Source of the DNA: Dichetophora obliterata
Lineage: Eukaryota; Arthropoda; Insecta; Diptera; Sciomyzidae
Reading direction: 5' to 3'
Length of the DNA: 64,000 bases
NCBI GenBank assembly: GCA_963920525.1
Contig: OY986435.1
Coordinates: 301,457,908 to 301,521,907 of the forward strand
Part shown: positions 22,278 to 33,298 of the stretch, piece by piece
Position numbering within the stretch: the stretch's first letter is position 1
How the letters are laid out: every line of letters starts with the position of its first letter
Notes under the pieces: generated by a model
Databases searched by the model: none
What the model was told of the DNA's origin: nothing
Seen by the model: only the letters and a program-made list of their open reading frames with translations
Program-made: the position numbers and the translations under genes

Positions 22278-24599
22278 GAATTGTGTGAGGAAGAACTCAG
22301 ACATCAGTGTGTTGGAAAACCTTATCAACTAGAAACACAAACGACTCCAGAGGTGGATTTCTGTGAAAATATTGTCTTGAATTCGGATCGTGGATTACAT
22401 CCAGGTGATATCTCCGATGATTTGAGAAGAACCATTTTATCATTGAAACCCAGCCGACCAAAAGGACCATTTCCAAAAAAGGCTGATAACAGATCTTTCA
22501 GCGAAAATCACTATTTTGTAATCACAAAAACAAACCAAAAAATTGAGAGATTTTGGTTATGCTACTCAAAAACAAACGATGCAGTTTATTGTGAACCTTG
22601 TTGGTTATTCGCTGACAGGCATGATCGATATTTTAACCCTGCTTGGTGCGAGGCTAAACTTAATGATTGGCAAGGTTTGAGTAAAAAAATTTTTCGACAT
22701 GAGATCAGCAAGTTACATATAAATGCGTGTGTAACATATTCTCAGTGGAAAAATCTACACGATATTCAGAGTAAAATACGCAGTTCAATGACTCGTTGGC
22801 AGGAAATTTTGAAGCGAATTTTAGACGTGATTGTAACCTTAGCTCGTTGTGATTTAGCGTTTAGGGGGCACCGCGAAGATTGCAAGGCAATAGACCGTCA
22901 ATCCGGAAATTTCTTAAATATTATTCATCTGTTATCAAGGTTTGACCCGCTTTTACGTAGCCACCTGGAAAATAAGGATATGAAAACGAAGTACTTGAGC
23001 CCACTTATTCAAAATGAACTAATTACAACAGCTGCAAAACACATAACGAATCAAATCGTAAATGAAATTGCTGGAACTGCATTCTTTTCAATTATCGTTG
23101 ATACGACACAAGATATTTCAAAAACTGACCAGCTCTCATTCGTTATTCGGTATGTTTCTGCGAATTTTGACAAAAATATTTGTATAAGAGAATCTTTTTT
23201 GGGGTTCGTAGCAGTAAAGAAACATTCTGCTGCAGATTTACAAAATGAGGTTTCTGAGTTTTTGCGTAAACACAACATTCCGTTGAATAAATGCCGCGGA
23301 TAGGGTTACGACGGAGCCGCAGTTATGAGTGGAGAATACAATGGGTTACAATCTCGTATTAAAAAAATGTCTCCGAACGCTGAATTCGTGCACTGCAGCT
23401 CTCACAATTTGAATTTAGTTTTACAAGATTCAATAAAAGCGATCCCAGAGCTTTCCATGTTTTATACCCATGACAACCACATATATGTGTACTTCAGTGA
23501 AAGTTTGCCACGATGGGATAATTTGAATAAAGATATTACGGCAAACTCAAATTGTATTGTTAAAAGAACTCTTAAAAGGATGTGTCCTACAAGGTGGTCG
23601 TCTCAGTATGATTCGGTGAATGCTTTGAAATGTAATTTTTCATCTGTAATGAACAGCTTATCTAAAATTATTGTCACTTCGAATAAAAAAAATGAAATAG
23701 AAGAAGCAGCGAATATTCGAAAAAATTTAAACTCCTTCGAGTTCGTATTGTTGCTTGTTTTTCAAAGCAAAATATTGAAATTCATAAATTTTGCTTCAAA
23801 AACTCTTCAAAGTCCTGCTATCACTTTGGAGGAAGCGTGTGCTTTGCTTGAAAGTGTAAGTTATAATATTTCGGCTTTACGCAATGATTTTTCTTCTCTT
23901 TTGGAAGAAGCTGAAGTCATTGCTAAAAGCTGGCAGATAGATATTTCTTTCGCTCAAAAACGGCAACGAAAAGTTAAAAAATTTTATGAGGAATTATCAG
24001 ATGATTTTCGATTTAAGGAACCCAGTGAAAAATTTCGCATTACTGTATTCAACGCGTCCTTGGATATACAGATAGCTCAAATAAAAACTCGTTTTGACAG
24101 CATGCGGATGATTAAAAATTATTTTATGTTTTTGAACCCTTTGAAATTGACTGCCTCAAGCGAACACGAAATTGAAAAATCAGTTCTTAAATTATGTAAT
24201 AAGTATGACAGTGATTTGTCCATTAGCCTTATTGACGCAATAATAAGTTTAAAATGTACTGTTTTGCAAGAGATCAAAGGCCGGAATCTCAAAACCATCC
24301 GTGACCTTGCTCAATTTTTATTAATAGATTACAATATATTGGCTTCTAATTTACCAAATGTATGTACAGCACTTCTTTTGTATTTGACGTTACCTGTTAC
24401 CTCTGCTTCAGCAGAGCGTTCATTTTCAAAGCTTAAATTGATAAAATCGTATCTACGCAGTACAATGTCCCAATCCCGCTTAAGCGGACTTGCTATTTTG
24501 AGCATAGAACACGATTTGGCGAGTAAGCTCGATTTAGACAAAGTTGTTAAAGAATTTGCTAATAACAAAAACCGCAGCATTTTGCGCAGTTGGTCATAA
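22278..24599 (+). pseudogene. hAT transposase (TTF-type zinc finger, DUF4371 group), one internal stop
   Basis: The main exon follows ATTTCAG. In order it has a TTF-type zinc finger (ERFWLCYSKTNDAVYCEPCW), a DUF4371-like region with IIVDTTQDISKTDQLSFVIR (first catalytic Asp), GYDGAAVMSG (second Asp), HCSSHNLNLVLQD, a conserved W in RWSSQYDSVNAL, and the C-terminal dimerisation domain TSASAERSFSKLKLIKSYLR (catalytic Glu). A single TAG at 23301-23303 interrupts the frame immediately before the second Asp block; everything else is open to TAA at 24597. The group is also known from vertebrate ZMYM-like proteins. The copy is inactive as it stands unless the stop is read through or is a sequencing error. 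Confidence 0.9.
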
Positions 24600-25342
24600 T
24601 TTGTGGCGTTAGCAAATTCTTCAGGTAACAGGTAATGTCAAATACAAAATATTTAAACCTTACATTTTAAACTTATCATTTCATCGATAAGAAAATAATT
24701 GATCTCATTTATCCAAACTAAAAGCTTTTTTAACTTTTTTAAAATATTAATATGTGATGTTTTATATTTAACTTCTTTAAGATAAAACCTTATAAAATTC
24801 ATTATAAATTTTATTATTCTGATATTATAAAAAGTTTTTTTTTTACGTTATTACTTTTTTTTCAAATTTTATTTATATAAAATATAAATGTATTTATGAA
24901 ATAATATATATTAAAAATATTACTTTTGCAATAAATCATAACTGTTGAATTAAAAAAGCCCCTTCTTGTTCTCTTTTTGTGTCAAAATTTATTTTGCTTT
25001 GTCCTACGCTTCTAGTAACCCCAGTAATATGATAGTTTTACTCTTAAAGTTAATAGCAGGGCGCTTTTAGAAATCTGCGGGCGGGCGCACAAAATATAGT
25101 TACGCTTCTGCTCTGAATATTTAACATAAGAGCGTTCAAGTTTTTTTCTTCACGAATGAGGAAAGCACAGTGAATCGTTCATCAATTGAATAATATTTAT
25201 GAGGACGAGTGCAATTTTTCTCTTCAATTGAGAGTTTTTGCGAAATCTGGTTTTGCTTCGATTTACTTAAAATTTTGTCACAATACTTTCGACATGTTGT
25301 ACATTCAGAAAAAATAAACAAAAAACCAGTTTTAAAACTTTA

Positions 25343-25361
25343 CCCCCCCCCCCCCCCCCCC
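25343..25361. repeat. Homopolymer run of about 19 C
   Basis: An uninterrupted run of cytosines in otherwise AT-rich DNA. The length may be affected by sequencing or assembly error. Confidence 0.8.
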
Positions 25362-25609
25362 TTAAGGTAGCGATATATAATTAAGATTTCCAAAAGATTT
25401 AATTTCTTAATTATGCAGAATTTAATCTCAAAATAAGTTAGCAATATTTTCTCCATATCATACTTGGGTATATTTTTAGAAACAATTAGAGCTTAAAAAT
25501 GAATTTGAGAATTTTCGGTGTGTTGCAAGACACAACTGATTTTGTTTTTAAAAATGTGACAAAGATTATGCAGGCCAATAGCATTTTTGCAACAGAGTAA
25601 CAATAAAGG

Positions 25610-25877
25610 TATTCACAATTCAGTGCACTTGCCAGTGCAGTTGAGGAGACTTGAAAACTTGCATAGTTATGCAGTTAGATTTTCGTGAACACACTACGAT
25701 CACTATTTCAAAGCTATCAAAATTTTTCAATGCACACAAGTGCACAACTGCTCAAGTCCTCAAGTTTAAGGCAATAGTAGAAAAGCACTTATGCAGATTT
25801 TTGACGTACTTGTATTTTGTTTTTGTAAAGTGCTCAAGTCCTCAACTGCACAGGCAAGTGCACTGAATCGTGAATAC
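25610..25877. mobile_element. MITE with TATTCACAATTCAGTGCAC ends
   Basis: The left arm TATTCACAATTCAGTGCACT is mirrored by the right arm ending AGTGCACTGAATCGTGAATA. The arms are about 45 bp, and the shorter AAGTCCTCAA motif recurs inside. It is non-coding. Confidence 0.75.
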
Positions 25878-25913
25878 TCCTATTGATATATTTCTGAACG
25901 AGGACATTATCAG

Positions 25914-26125
25914 CCCAATTCTGAATGATTTTTCCCGGGGAATCGGAAAAGGGAGTTTTCATTTTTAAGATAAAGTTCAAAAACATTTTGGAAATTTGTT
26001 AATGTCAATTTGTTCATCAACCGTCAATATTCATGAGTGTAAAAAAAGATGTGATATCTTTATTTGCTATCTTAAAACTGAAAACGCCATTTTCCAATTC
26101 CCCGGAAAAACCATTCAGAATTGGG
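25914..26125. mobile_element. MITE with CCCAATTCTGAATG ends, copy 1
   Basis: The ends CCCAATTCTGAATGATTTTT and the matching complement at the right form arms of about 45-50 bp containing CCCGGGGAAT. A second copy, in the opposite orientation, is at 41536-41743. Confidence 0.8.
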
Positions 26126-26784
26126 CCGTATGTACACCATTTTTGCTGAAGAAAGTTATGTGACAGTGCAACTGGAGTTTTTTTCATTCACTCTAGAAGT
26201 TGTGGTTCAAAGTAAAGCAAAGGTTCAAAGTCCCCAAAACTATTTCTTCTTATAACTAGCAAATGAGAAGAAAAACAACTGGATGAAATATGAAATCTAT
26301 CGGTCAAGTAGCTTGTAAGATATTTGTATCACAATAAATGTCGCTCATTTCGTGCAAGACCGTCACAACTCAAAATTTTGGTTTTTTTTGTTTAAATATA
26401 CGGAAATATGCATTGTTATCATATCTTTAATTTGAGTGAATTCCATACCGATTTGCTGTTAATTGCAATTTCTTCACTTTTTTGTAGTCTGTTCCCGTAC
26501 TCGATTCAAATAACTTGAAGTTGCTTGAAAGCATGCCAAAATTAGACAAGGTAGTGTTAGGGCGGAGAGCCGGTGACCGAAACTGTCAAAACGAAGTTGA
26601 CATTTCATAAAAAATCTGCAACCAATGCGAATGCAATATGAAAGCAAAAATTGACAAAAATACCAAAATGGCTGAGTTTGACAGTGGTGGTCGCTAAGAG
26701 AACACATTCAGCCCTTTATATGAGTTGTCAACTTTGTTTTGACAGTTTCGGTCACCGGCTCTGCGCCCTAACACTACCTTTTCT

Positions 26785-27811
26785 GCATATACTTAAGTTT
26801 CCTTTATTTATTACCAAAACTATTAAATCAATGCTTTCTTTTAGAAGATTTGCCGTTCGACTTAATGGACATATGTCCAATATTTTCAATATGAACGCCG
26901 GTGTTCCGCAAGGCTCCGTGCTAGGCCCTTTATTATTTTTACTTTATGTTTATGATATTCCTGTACATAATACTATTAAAATCACTCAATTTGCTGATGA
27001 TACCACGCTTCACGTGGTGCACAATAACCCAGCTCAAACTCAAAATTTGCTAAATATTTTTTTGATTACTATTTCAAAGTATTTTAAAAACTGGAAATTA
27101 ATTTTAAACAAAAATAAGACTGAACTTATACACATTATGGGTTTTGTACGAGACACCAGTGTAAAGCTTAGAAAAGATGTTCGCAAAATGAAAATTTGTC
27201 TAAATGGGCTATTAGTGCCCGTAAAAAATGATATTCGTTTGCTTGGCTTGCAAATCCAAACAAATAACAGGTTTACTTGTCATGTCAAAATTAGGCTAAA
27301 TAAAGCCAAAACAGCTAAATTCCATCTAAACCGTATTTTTAAAAATTCAAAAATCGATATTAAAATCAAGACCAACATGTACAAACTGTACATTCGGCCA
27401 ATTTTAATGTATGCTTCTCCAGTTTGGTGCCGGCAACCGCAGTTGTCCAGTCACCAAATGGAATTGCTTAGGGTGTTTGAGAGGGGCTGCCTCAAATCAA
27501 TTGCCAATATAAGGCGCGCTCGCGGTACATTTAAACACATTCGCGTTTCTAGAATATATGAAGTTGCAAATTGCATGGGAATTTACCGTTTTGCTGTTCT
27601 TTCGCATGTTGGTTTTTATAACAAATGTTCTGATTTTGAAAACTCTAAATTTGATTCAATTTTGCGCAGATTTGGTAATGACCAAACATACAGTTGCATG
27701 CCAAGCTTACTTGATCTTCATAATTCTGGTAATCTTATTGTGAATGCTACCATTAATATATTTAACACTAGATATGGAAATGGCCCAGGGCTGGTTTACA
27801 AAACCAGCTAA
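26785..27811 (+). pseudogene. Reverse transcriptase fragment of the jockey-like LINE
   Basis: The open frame reads NAGVPQGSVLGPLLFLLYVY, then FADDTTLHVVHNN (the catalytic A-D-D block), NKTELIHI, and the thumb/C-terminal segment RPILMYASPVWC...ERGCLKSI. The fingers, the first catalytic Asp and the endonuclease are absent because of 5' truncation. The frame stays open upstream into the MITE to about 26651, so the first ~45 codons of the open frame are not LINE sequence. No stop occurs within the LINE part, which suggests a young copy. Confidence 0.88.
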
Positions 27812-28085
27812 ATTTCATTGTTTAATTATATATATATTTTTTTTTTATATAATTACTAATTCTTAATTTTTAATTGATGATTGTTTCAAAGCTTTATTTT
27901 AACACATGGGCTTTTTATTTAATTTTTGCCGTTGTACTTATTTATATTTCTTATATGTTAAATTGAAAATTTAATTTAATTTTTAGTCATGATAAGGTTC
28001 TCATAGATTACCACTTGACACTTCCTATGTATTTTAGTTTTAATTTTTTGATCTCAAATAAAAATAAATCAAACAAAAAAAAAAA
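26785..28085 (+). mobile_element. 5'-truncated jockey-like LINE
   Basis: The element is bracketed by the 16-bp direct repeat TAACACTACCTTTTCT (26769-26784 and 28086-28101), which is a piece of the host MITE. It ends in an A-rich tail with AATAAA-like sequence. Together these are the hallmarks of target-primed reverse transcription. Only the 3' half of ORF2 is present. Confidence 0.92.
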
Positions 28086-28113
28086 TAACACTACCTTTTC
28101 TAATTTTGCCATG

Positions 28114-29340
28114 CCACACAACATGGCTGCAGTGCTAGATTGAGAGAAGCTCTCGGGACAAAGAGAGGAAACCTTTGTTTGCTGTTGTATTGTGCTGCTT
28201 GTTGAATGTAAGCATCTTCTTCTTATATATATTACGCAAACGCAAATTTTGTACGGCGTAAGGCTTTTTAAGTACAAGTCCAATCTTGATAAATTTCGTA
28301 TGGTTTGATAGGTTTAGACCTGTAGATGTGCAAACTGGGCTTTTTATTTCTTAAAAATTTATATTTTTTTAGTTCTAGCGAGTTAAAGTTAGCATATAAT
28401 TGTTGTTGTTATGTTGCTTTTTCTCTTCTTAATTTCAGCAAATGCCTAAAAATGTGTGAGGTATTTAGCGCCACTGCTATAAAACTGTTATACTGACGAA
28501 TAATCTTTTATAATTTCACAGCTAAAACTATGTATTGATATACTCAATATCAAAGTGATACTGGTATGATTCCTTACATTTGAAAAAAGATTTCTAAACA
28601 GTTGATCGGAAATTTTTTTAATTTTTAAAAATTTACACAAAAATTTATTAAGAAATACCGCGTATATTGCAAAAAGGCCAAAATTAATTTCATTTCAATT
28701 TTGATCAGTTGAAAATCTATTCAATAGCTTAAAATAAAATCTAGGTATGTTTGAATTTGGCGTTTTAACGCCTCACGGGCTTACTAGTGAAATAAAATTA
28801 TCATTAGAAAATTTAACACGAATAAAAAGTTTTTGAACGATTAATAATTTTCTAAAATCATGATTTAAAATAAGCAGTTTTGGGTTACACATTGTTCCAA
28901 TAATTTCAGATTAAAGATTTTGCTAATCCTGACACCACATCTAGCAGTACTTTCTTAAAAATACCTATTTACTAATGCGCTAAAACCAAGCGCATTAAAA
29001 CTAAAGCGCATCTAAAACTAAAACTAAAACACACATTTTAATAAGTTTTATATTCATTCTCAACTTTACCGCGGCCGAACAAAATAAAATTTGCAAAAAC
29101 TAATAATTTTCGTTGCACCTTACTGTAAATGCATGTCAGTTTTTGTTCCAGCTTAAAAATATTTTTTTGAACTATTCGTCTGCATTTTTACATGTCCGTC
29201 TATTTACCTGTACTCCACATTATCCGTCTGTCGGTATGTTTGCTTTTGACATCCGTCCACTACACATTTATTTAATTTTGCAATCTAAATTAGAGCAAAA
29301 AAAAAATCACCTAAAGTCTTATAAGAATTCTGCAAAAAGC
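28114..29340. other. Non-coding stretch
   Basis: No gene, RNA or repeat family is recognised on either strand. Confidence 0.5.
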
Positions 29341-29705
29341 GGTTTACTGTACAAGGTAGATGCCATCAGTTGTTTAGCGGCCATGCCCGAACAAATGTAA
29401 TTCAGAATTGTGTACAGGTGTTGGAGGCCTCGCAGCTACATTGTATTTAAGAAATACTTGGTTACATCATGTGCTCATTTACCACTGGGCTGTTTTCAGC
29501 ATGCTCTTTAAAGCTGTCATTAATATATACTCAATATTGGAGAGTATAAATTTGCAAACCCAGTGGTAAATGGAGATATGTCGCAACAAATTATTTCTTA
29601 TATACAATGTAGCTGCGGAGCCTCCGAAGTTTGTTTACAATTCTCAATTTCATTTGTTCAGACATGGCCGCTAAAACACTGATGACATTTACCTAATACA
29701 GTAAG
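29341..29705. mobile_element. Foldback element with about 165-bp arms
   Basis: The left arm (TTTACTGTACAAGGTAGATG ... TTTAGCGGCCATG ... CGCAGCTACATTGTAT ... TTTACCACTGGG) recurs inverted from about 29570 to 29705 with scattered differences. A central loop of about 60 bp is unrelated. It is non-coding. Confidence 0.8.
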
Positions 29706-30337
29706 TGCCGATGGGAGTAGGTATGCACAAGATAGGAGAGAACAAAAATATGACGCACAAAATTGGAGAGAACACAAATAAATTTAACGAAAATCCTCTC
29801 TACAACGAAAACTAAAGAGAAGTTAACGAAAAGAAGCAAACAAATGCAAATGACACCACAATTATTTCCACAATGATTTTTACAATTTAATGAACGAATT
29901 TATTACCTTTTAGCTAGCACTTCAAAGTTAATGTTTAATAATACTTTGTTATTTTATACATAAACCTCTGTTCTGGTTTAAACATACAGATTAATGGTTT
30001 TCACAAACACAATTCCCTGCAAAACTTCCTGTTTAAAAACACGATGTTACTACACAGACGAATAAAGTCAAACTGTTGTTTGAACAATGAAAATAAAATA
30101 ATGTGAGCACAAATATGTGTAAGAAATAGAGGTGTAAGTGAGTTTGACACTTCTCTCTCAAAATGATAAAATTATGTTTCCCCGCTCTTGTCAAAAACAG
30201 CTGATGGTGAATTGCAATGACAACAAATTTTGTTAAATTCGTGTCTTTCTGCAAGTTTATAAGATTTTTAGTGAGATTATTGTGAGTGAGAATTAAGTAA
30301 AGTAAAATTTTTCTTCTATAGGAATGCCTTTAATGAA
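29706..30337. other. Region upstream of the hAT-like ORF
   Basis: No coding exon is firmly seen. A TTTTTCTTCTATAG acceptor-like site lies at about 30320, so an unrecognised 5' exon is possible. There is a short imperfect tandem repeat of TGGAGAGAACA near 29733-29780. Confidence 0.4.
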
Positions 30338-32053
30338 ATGCAATGCTTAATTTGTTACACAGCATTCAAAAGTCCACGCGAAGACGCTTTTAAAAGGCAT
30401 TATGAACATTCTCATAATGAATTAACTAAATTGAATAGAGTTGAAAAATATAGGATTTTTAGGGAAAAAAGAGATTCTGTGTTACAAAAATTCAAGTTAT
30501 GGCTTTCTGATATGGAAGCAACAGATAATGAAATGAACCATCTGGAAACCCAAAAGAAACTTAAAGTGACATTGTCAACCATAATATCTCTTCATATAGC
30601 AAAACATGGCAGACCTTTTACTGACGGAACTTTTATTAAGAACATTTGCACTGATATTTTGAATAAAATAAATTATAAAACTGATGTTGTTCAATCCATT
30701 CCCTTGTCCGCGAGAACCATAGCTCGACGTATAGAACAAGTAGCTCACTCTATTGAGTTTGAAATTTTGAAAACGGTGAATAACTGCAAATATTTTTCCA
30801 TATCATTAGATGAGAGCACTGATATTAACGATCTGTCTCAATTAGTAATTTGCATCCGAAGTGTAAGTTCTGATTACGTAGTTTTTGAATCAATGATCTC
30901 CATGGAAACATTACATGGAAATGTTACGGGAAAAATTTTGTTTGATATTCTAAATGAAAACGTTTTCTCCAAATTAGATATGAGTAAATTAATTGGAGTG
31001 TGTACGGATGGTGCTAGCGTTATGGTTGGTAGAAATGATGGATTTGTGGGTCAATTGATAAAGCACGGGATCGAAATGTCATCTCTTCATTGCATCATCC
31101 ACCAGGTTTCACTTGCTTCAAAGTTTTTGAGCACATTTCCTGCCATGAAAACAGCAGAGAAAATTATTAACACAATAAGAGGAGGACATCATTCTCTAAC
31201 CCATAGGAAATTTGTTCAATTTCTTAAAAATACCGACGCCGAAAATTATGACCTGAAAATGTTCACAGAAGTAAGGTGGCTCAGTCGTGGCGATTGCCTT
31301 TCCAGGCTTTACGATCTAAGGGATAAAGTAATGCAGTTTTTGAAAATCGAAAAAATAGATAATACTGAACATTTAATAGATGCTTTACAAGACAATAGCT
31401 TTAATTTGGATTTTGCATTTTTAACAGATATAACCAATTTCGTAAATAAGCTAAACCTTCAGCTTCAAGGAAAAAATAAGACTGTTTACAATTCATACAA
31501 TAGCATTTTTGAATTCAAAACAACACTATTTTTACTTTTAGCTAATATTCAAGAAGAAAATTATTCAAGTTTCCCAAGAGCATCATTTTTTGAAAATATT
31601 ACAAGCGAACAAAAGAATGAACACATTGACATAATAGAAACCCTTATAAATAATTTTGAAAAGAGATTTAAAGACTTTGAAGAAATGCAGCCGTTATTTA
31701 ATTTATTTGAAAATCCTTTAAAATGTGATGTAACGAAGTATGAATTCCAGATTCAATCTGAATTGATAATTCTCCGAACCGAAATAGAAATGATCGATGA
31801 ACAGCATATTGTAGAATTCTGGAAAACCATTGATGGCAGCTTTTACCCAAAACTAAAAGCAGTTTCTTACAAACTGTTAGCTTTTTATCCTTCCACCTAC
31901 TTTTGTGAACAAATTTTTTCCGACCTGAAATTCATATGCTCAAAGCAGCGAAATAGATTAACTAATTCTCCTCTAAAAAGCATTCTTTTAATAAGAAACT
32001 GCGATAACAAAATTAACATTTCTGAACTTATTAATAACATACCTTTGTCATAG
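30338..32053 (+). CDS. hAT-family transposase-like protein, uninterrupted
   Basis: 571 codons without a stop. In order: an N-terminal zinc-finger-like CLICYTAFKSPREDAFKRHY...H; the hAT core with SLDESTDINDLSQLVICIR (first Asp), GVCTDGASVMVGRNDGF (second Asp), SLHCIIHQVSLASKFL, EVRWLSRGDCLSRLYDLR (conserved Trp); and a C-terminal block STYFCEQIFSDLKFICSKQR with the catalytic Glu. This arrangement matches the hAT group that includes GTF2IRD2-, EPM2AIP1- and ZBED5/8-like proteins. All catalytic residues appear present. The start ATG at 30338 is the first in frame, but a few residues may come from an upstream exon. It may be a young transposon or a domesticated gene. Confidence 0.85.
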   Translation: MQCLICYTAFKSPREDAFKRHYEHSHNELTKLNRVEKYRIFREKRDSVLQKFKLWLSDMEATDNEMNHLETQKKLKVTLSTIISLHIAKHGRPFTDGTFIKNICTDILNKINYKTDVVQSIPLSARTIARRIEQVAHSIEFEILKTVNNCKYFSISLDESTDINDLSQLVICIRSVSSDYVVFESMISMETLHGNVTGKILFDILNENVFSKLDMSKLIGVCTDGASVMVGRNDGFVGQLIKHGIEMSSLHCIIHQVSLASKFLSTFPAMKTAEKIINTIRGGHHSLTHRKFVQFLKNTDAENYDLKMFTEVRWLSRGDCLSRLYDLRDKVMQFLKIEKIDNTEHLIDALQDNSFNLDFAFLTDITNFVNKLNLQLQGKNKTVYNSYNSIFEFKTTLFLLLANIQEENYSSFPRASFFENITSEQKNEHIDIIETLINNFEKRFKDFEEMQPLFNLFENPLKCDVTKYEFQIQSELIILRTEIEMIDEQHIVEFWKTIDGSFYPKLKAVSYKLLAFYPSTYFCEQIFSDLKFICSKQRNRLTNSPLKSILLIRNCDNKINISELINNIPLS

Positions 32054-32173
32054 TATGTTTGAAATAGTTTCATTAAATCACTTTTGTGTGCAAGTGTACA
32101 AATTTTAAAATCATATGCAGCATAAATTTTTTTCACTGCAGAATATTTGCTCTCACCAACACACACTCAGTTT

Positions 32174-32191
32174 GAGTTTTGCCGACCTCTG
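32174..32191. repeat. Probable right end of a hAT element
   Basis: The complement of this stretch reads CAGAGGTCGGCAAAACTC, the form of a hAT terminal repeat, 120 bp after the transposase stop. No matching left end or 8-bp duplication was found. Confidence 0.45.
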
Positions 32192-32256
32192 GCCTAGACT
32201 TATTGGTCTTCGGGCTGCTGCTTTTCCACTTTAGCTAACGTGCAGTCGATCGAAAC

Positions 32257-32490
32257 TTAATGCCTTGTATATTTCTTTTGATGGCTATTATCAGTTGAGG
32301 CATTGAACATTCTTTCATGGCATTCGATATGTTCTTGAAGCAGACGATGTGATTGCAAGACAATTTGCATGTTGGCCAAAGCTTCATGTCGGCGGCACCT
32401 TCCAGCGCACGTTTCTAATAAAATGGCCAAAACATTCAATGACGAATTTGGCAAAGCGGCGAAGACAACTGAAAAAACTTTTTGTCAACA
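32257..32490 (-). CDS. Unassigned open frame
   Basis: An open minus-strand frame of about 77 codons ends at 32257-32259 and contains LNVLAILLETCAGRCRRHEA and LQSHRLLQEHIECHERMF. I do not recognise the family. The base composition is more GC-rich and codon-like than its surroundings, so it may be an exon or a relic. An upstream stop lies near 32492. Confidence 0.2.
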
Positions 32491-32491
32491 C

Positions 32492-33298
32492 AACACGGCA
32501 CAATTGATTGCATTAAATATTTATTTATTCTTGATTTGCACAATAAACTATAAAAACTTTAGCACATCCTCTAGCAACTTAAACAAATAACACAATTTGA
32601 CAACTATCAACAGTTCCGCTCTTTCGCTCACAATTTGAAAAATTTCGGTTTTCACTTCATATACGAAATTTCATCCACTTTCTCAATATTATCATGAACG
32701 AAGTTTCCTAAACATTTCGGTGTTCACTTCATTAACGAAATTTCATTAACTTTCTCTCTCTTTTCGTTTACGAAACTTATACAACGTTCTGCATTGCGTT
32801 CTAGCACGAATTTGGAACATTTATATGAAATTTTTGTCAATGAAATGTATGGCCGAATCAGCATGTTTCGTCAATGAATCGGAAAAATCACGCATGATTC
32901 TTTTACGATTTTTTTAAAAACGGAACTACTGGGGAAGCAATGATTTCTATGTTTGGTTTTTTTGGCTACTTTATAAATTTAAATTTTAATAATTTTAACG
33001 AGTGGTTTTAAAAAAATTAAGGATGCAAGATCTTAAGTTAAACAGCTACATGTTAGTGAAAGAATTATTAAAAGCGGTTCAGTAGTTTTTAAGTTTAGCG
33101 TCGTCGCAGATATGTGAAAATCCTTTTATTTAATAGTATAGATATAGATATATATAGATCTTTATCATTAAAGGTGCACATACTCTAAAAATAAACAAGA
33201 AATATGGAAAATATATTTCCTTAAATACTTTTTTTAACGCATGCACTTCTTCGATTTTTCAGCTAGTAATCAAAATCTTTGAAAATTTAATAATCATA
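32492..33298. repeat. Non-coding stretch with a direct repeat
   Basis: Two imperfect direct copies of about 45 bp (TTCACTTCAT..ACGAAATTTCAT..ACTTTCTC) lie at about 32650-32688 and 32722-32760. Nothing else is recognised. Confidence 0.55.

Larger units (their letters stand above)
21501..25110 (+). mobile_element. hAT transposon, nearly complete
   Basis: The element begins CAGTGGCATA and ends with the complement of CAGAAGCGTA. It is flanked on both sides by CTCTGAAT (21493-21500 and 25111-25118), a perfect 8-bp target duplication as expected for hAT. It carries one spliced transposase gene on the plus strand. Length is 3610 bp. The intact duplication points to a fairly recent insertion. Confidence 0.92.
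26536..28109. mobile_element. MITE (CAAAATTAGACAAGGTAGTG family) split by a LINE
   Basis: Long inverted arms run from about 26536 to 26600 and from 26725 to 26784, the latter continuing at 28102-28109 beyond the LINE. They share AAGGTAGTGTTAGGGCG and GGTGACCGAAACTGTCAAAA. CATG flanks both ends. Other copies are at 37771-38184 (two nested) and 55070-55264. It has no coding capacity of its own. Confidence 0.8.

Noticed and set aside
22143..22328. Minus-strand open frames opposite the hAT transposase
   Set aside because: They are shadows of the transposase intron and exon on the plus strand.
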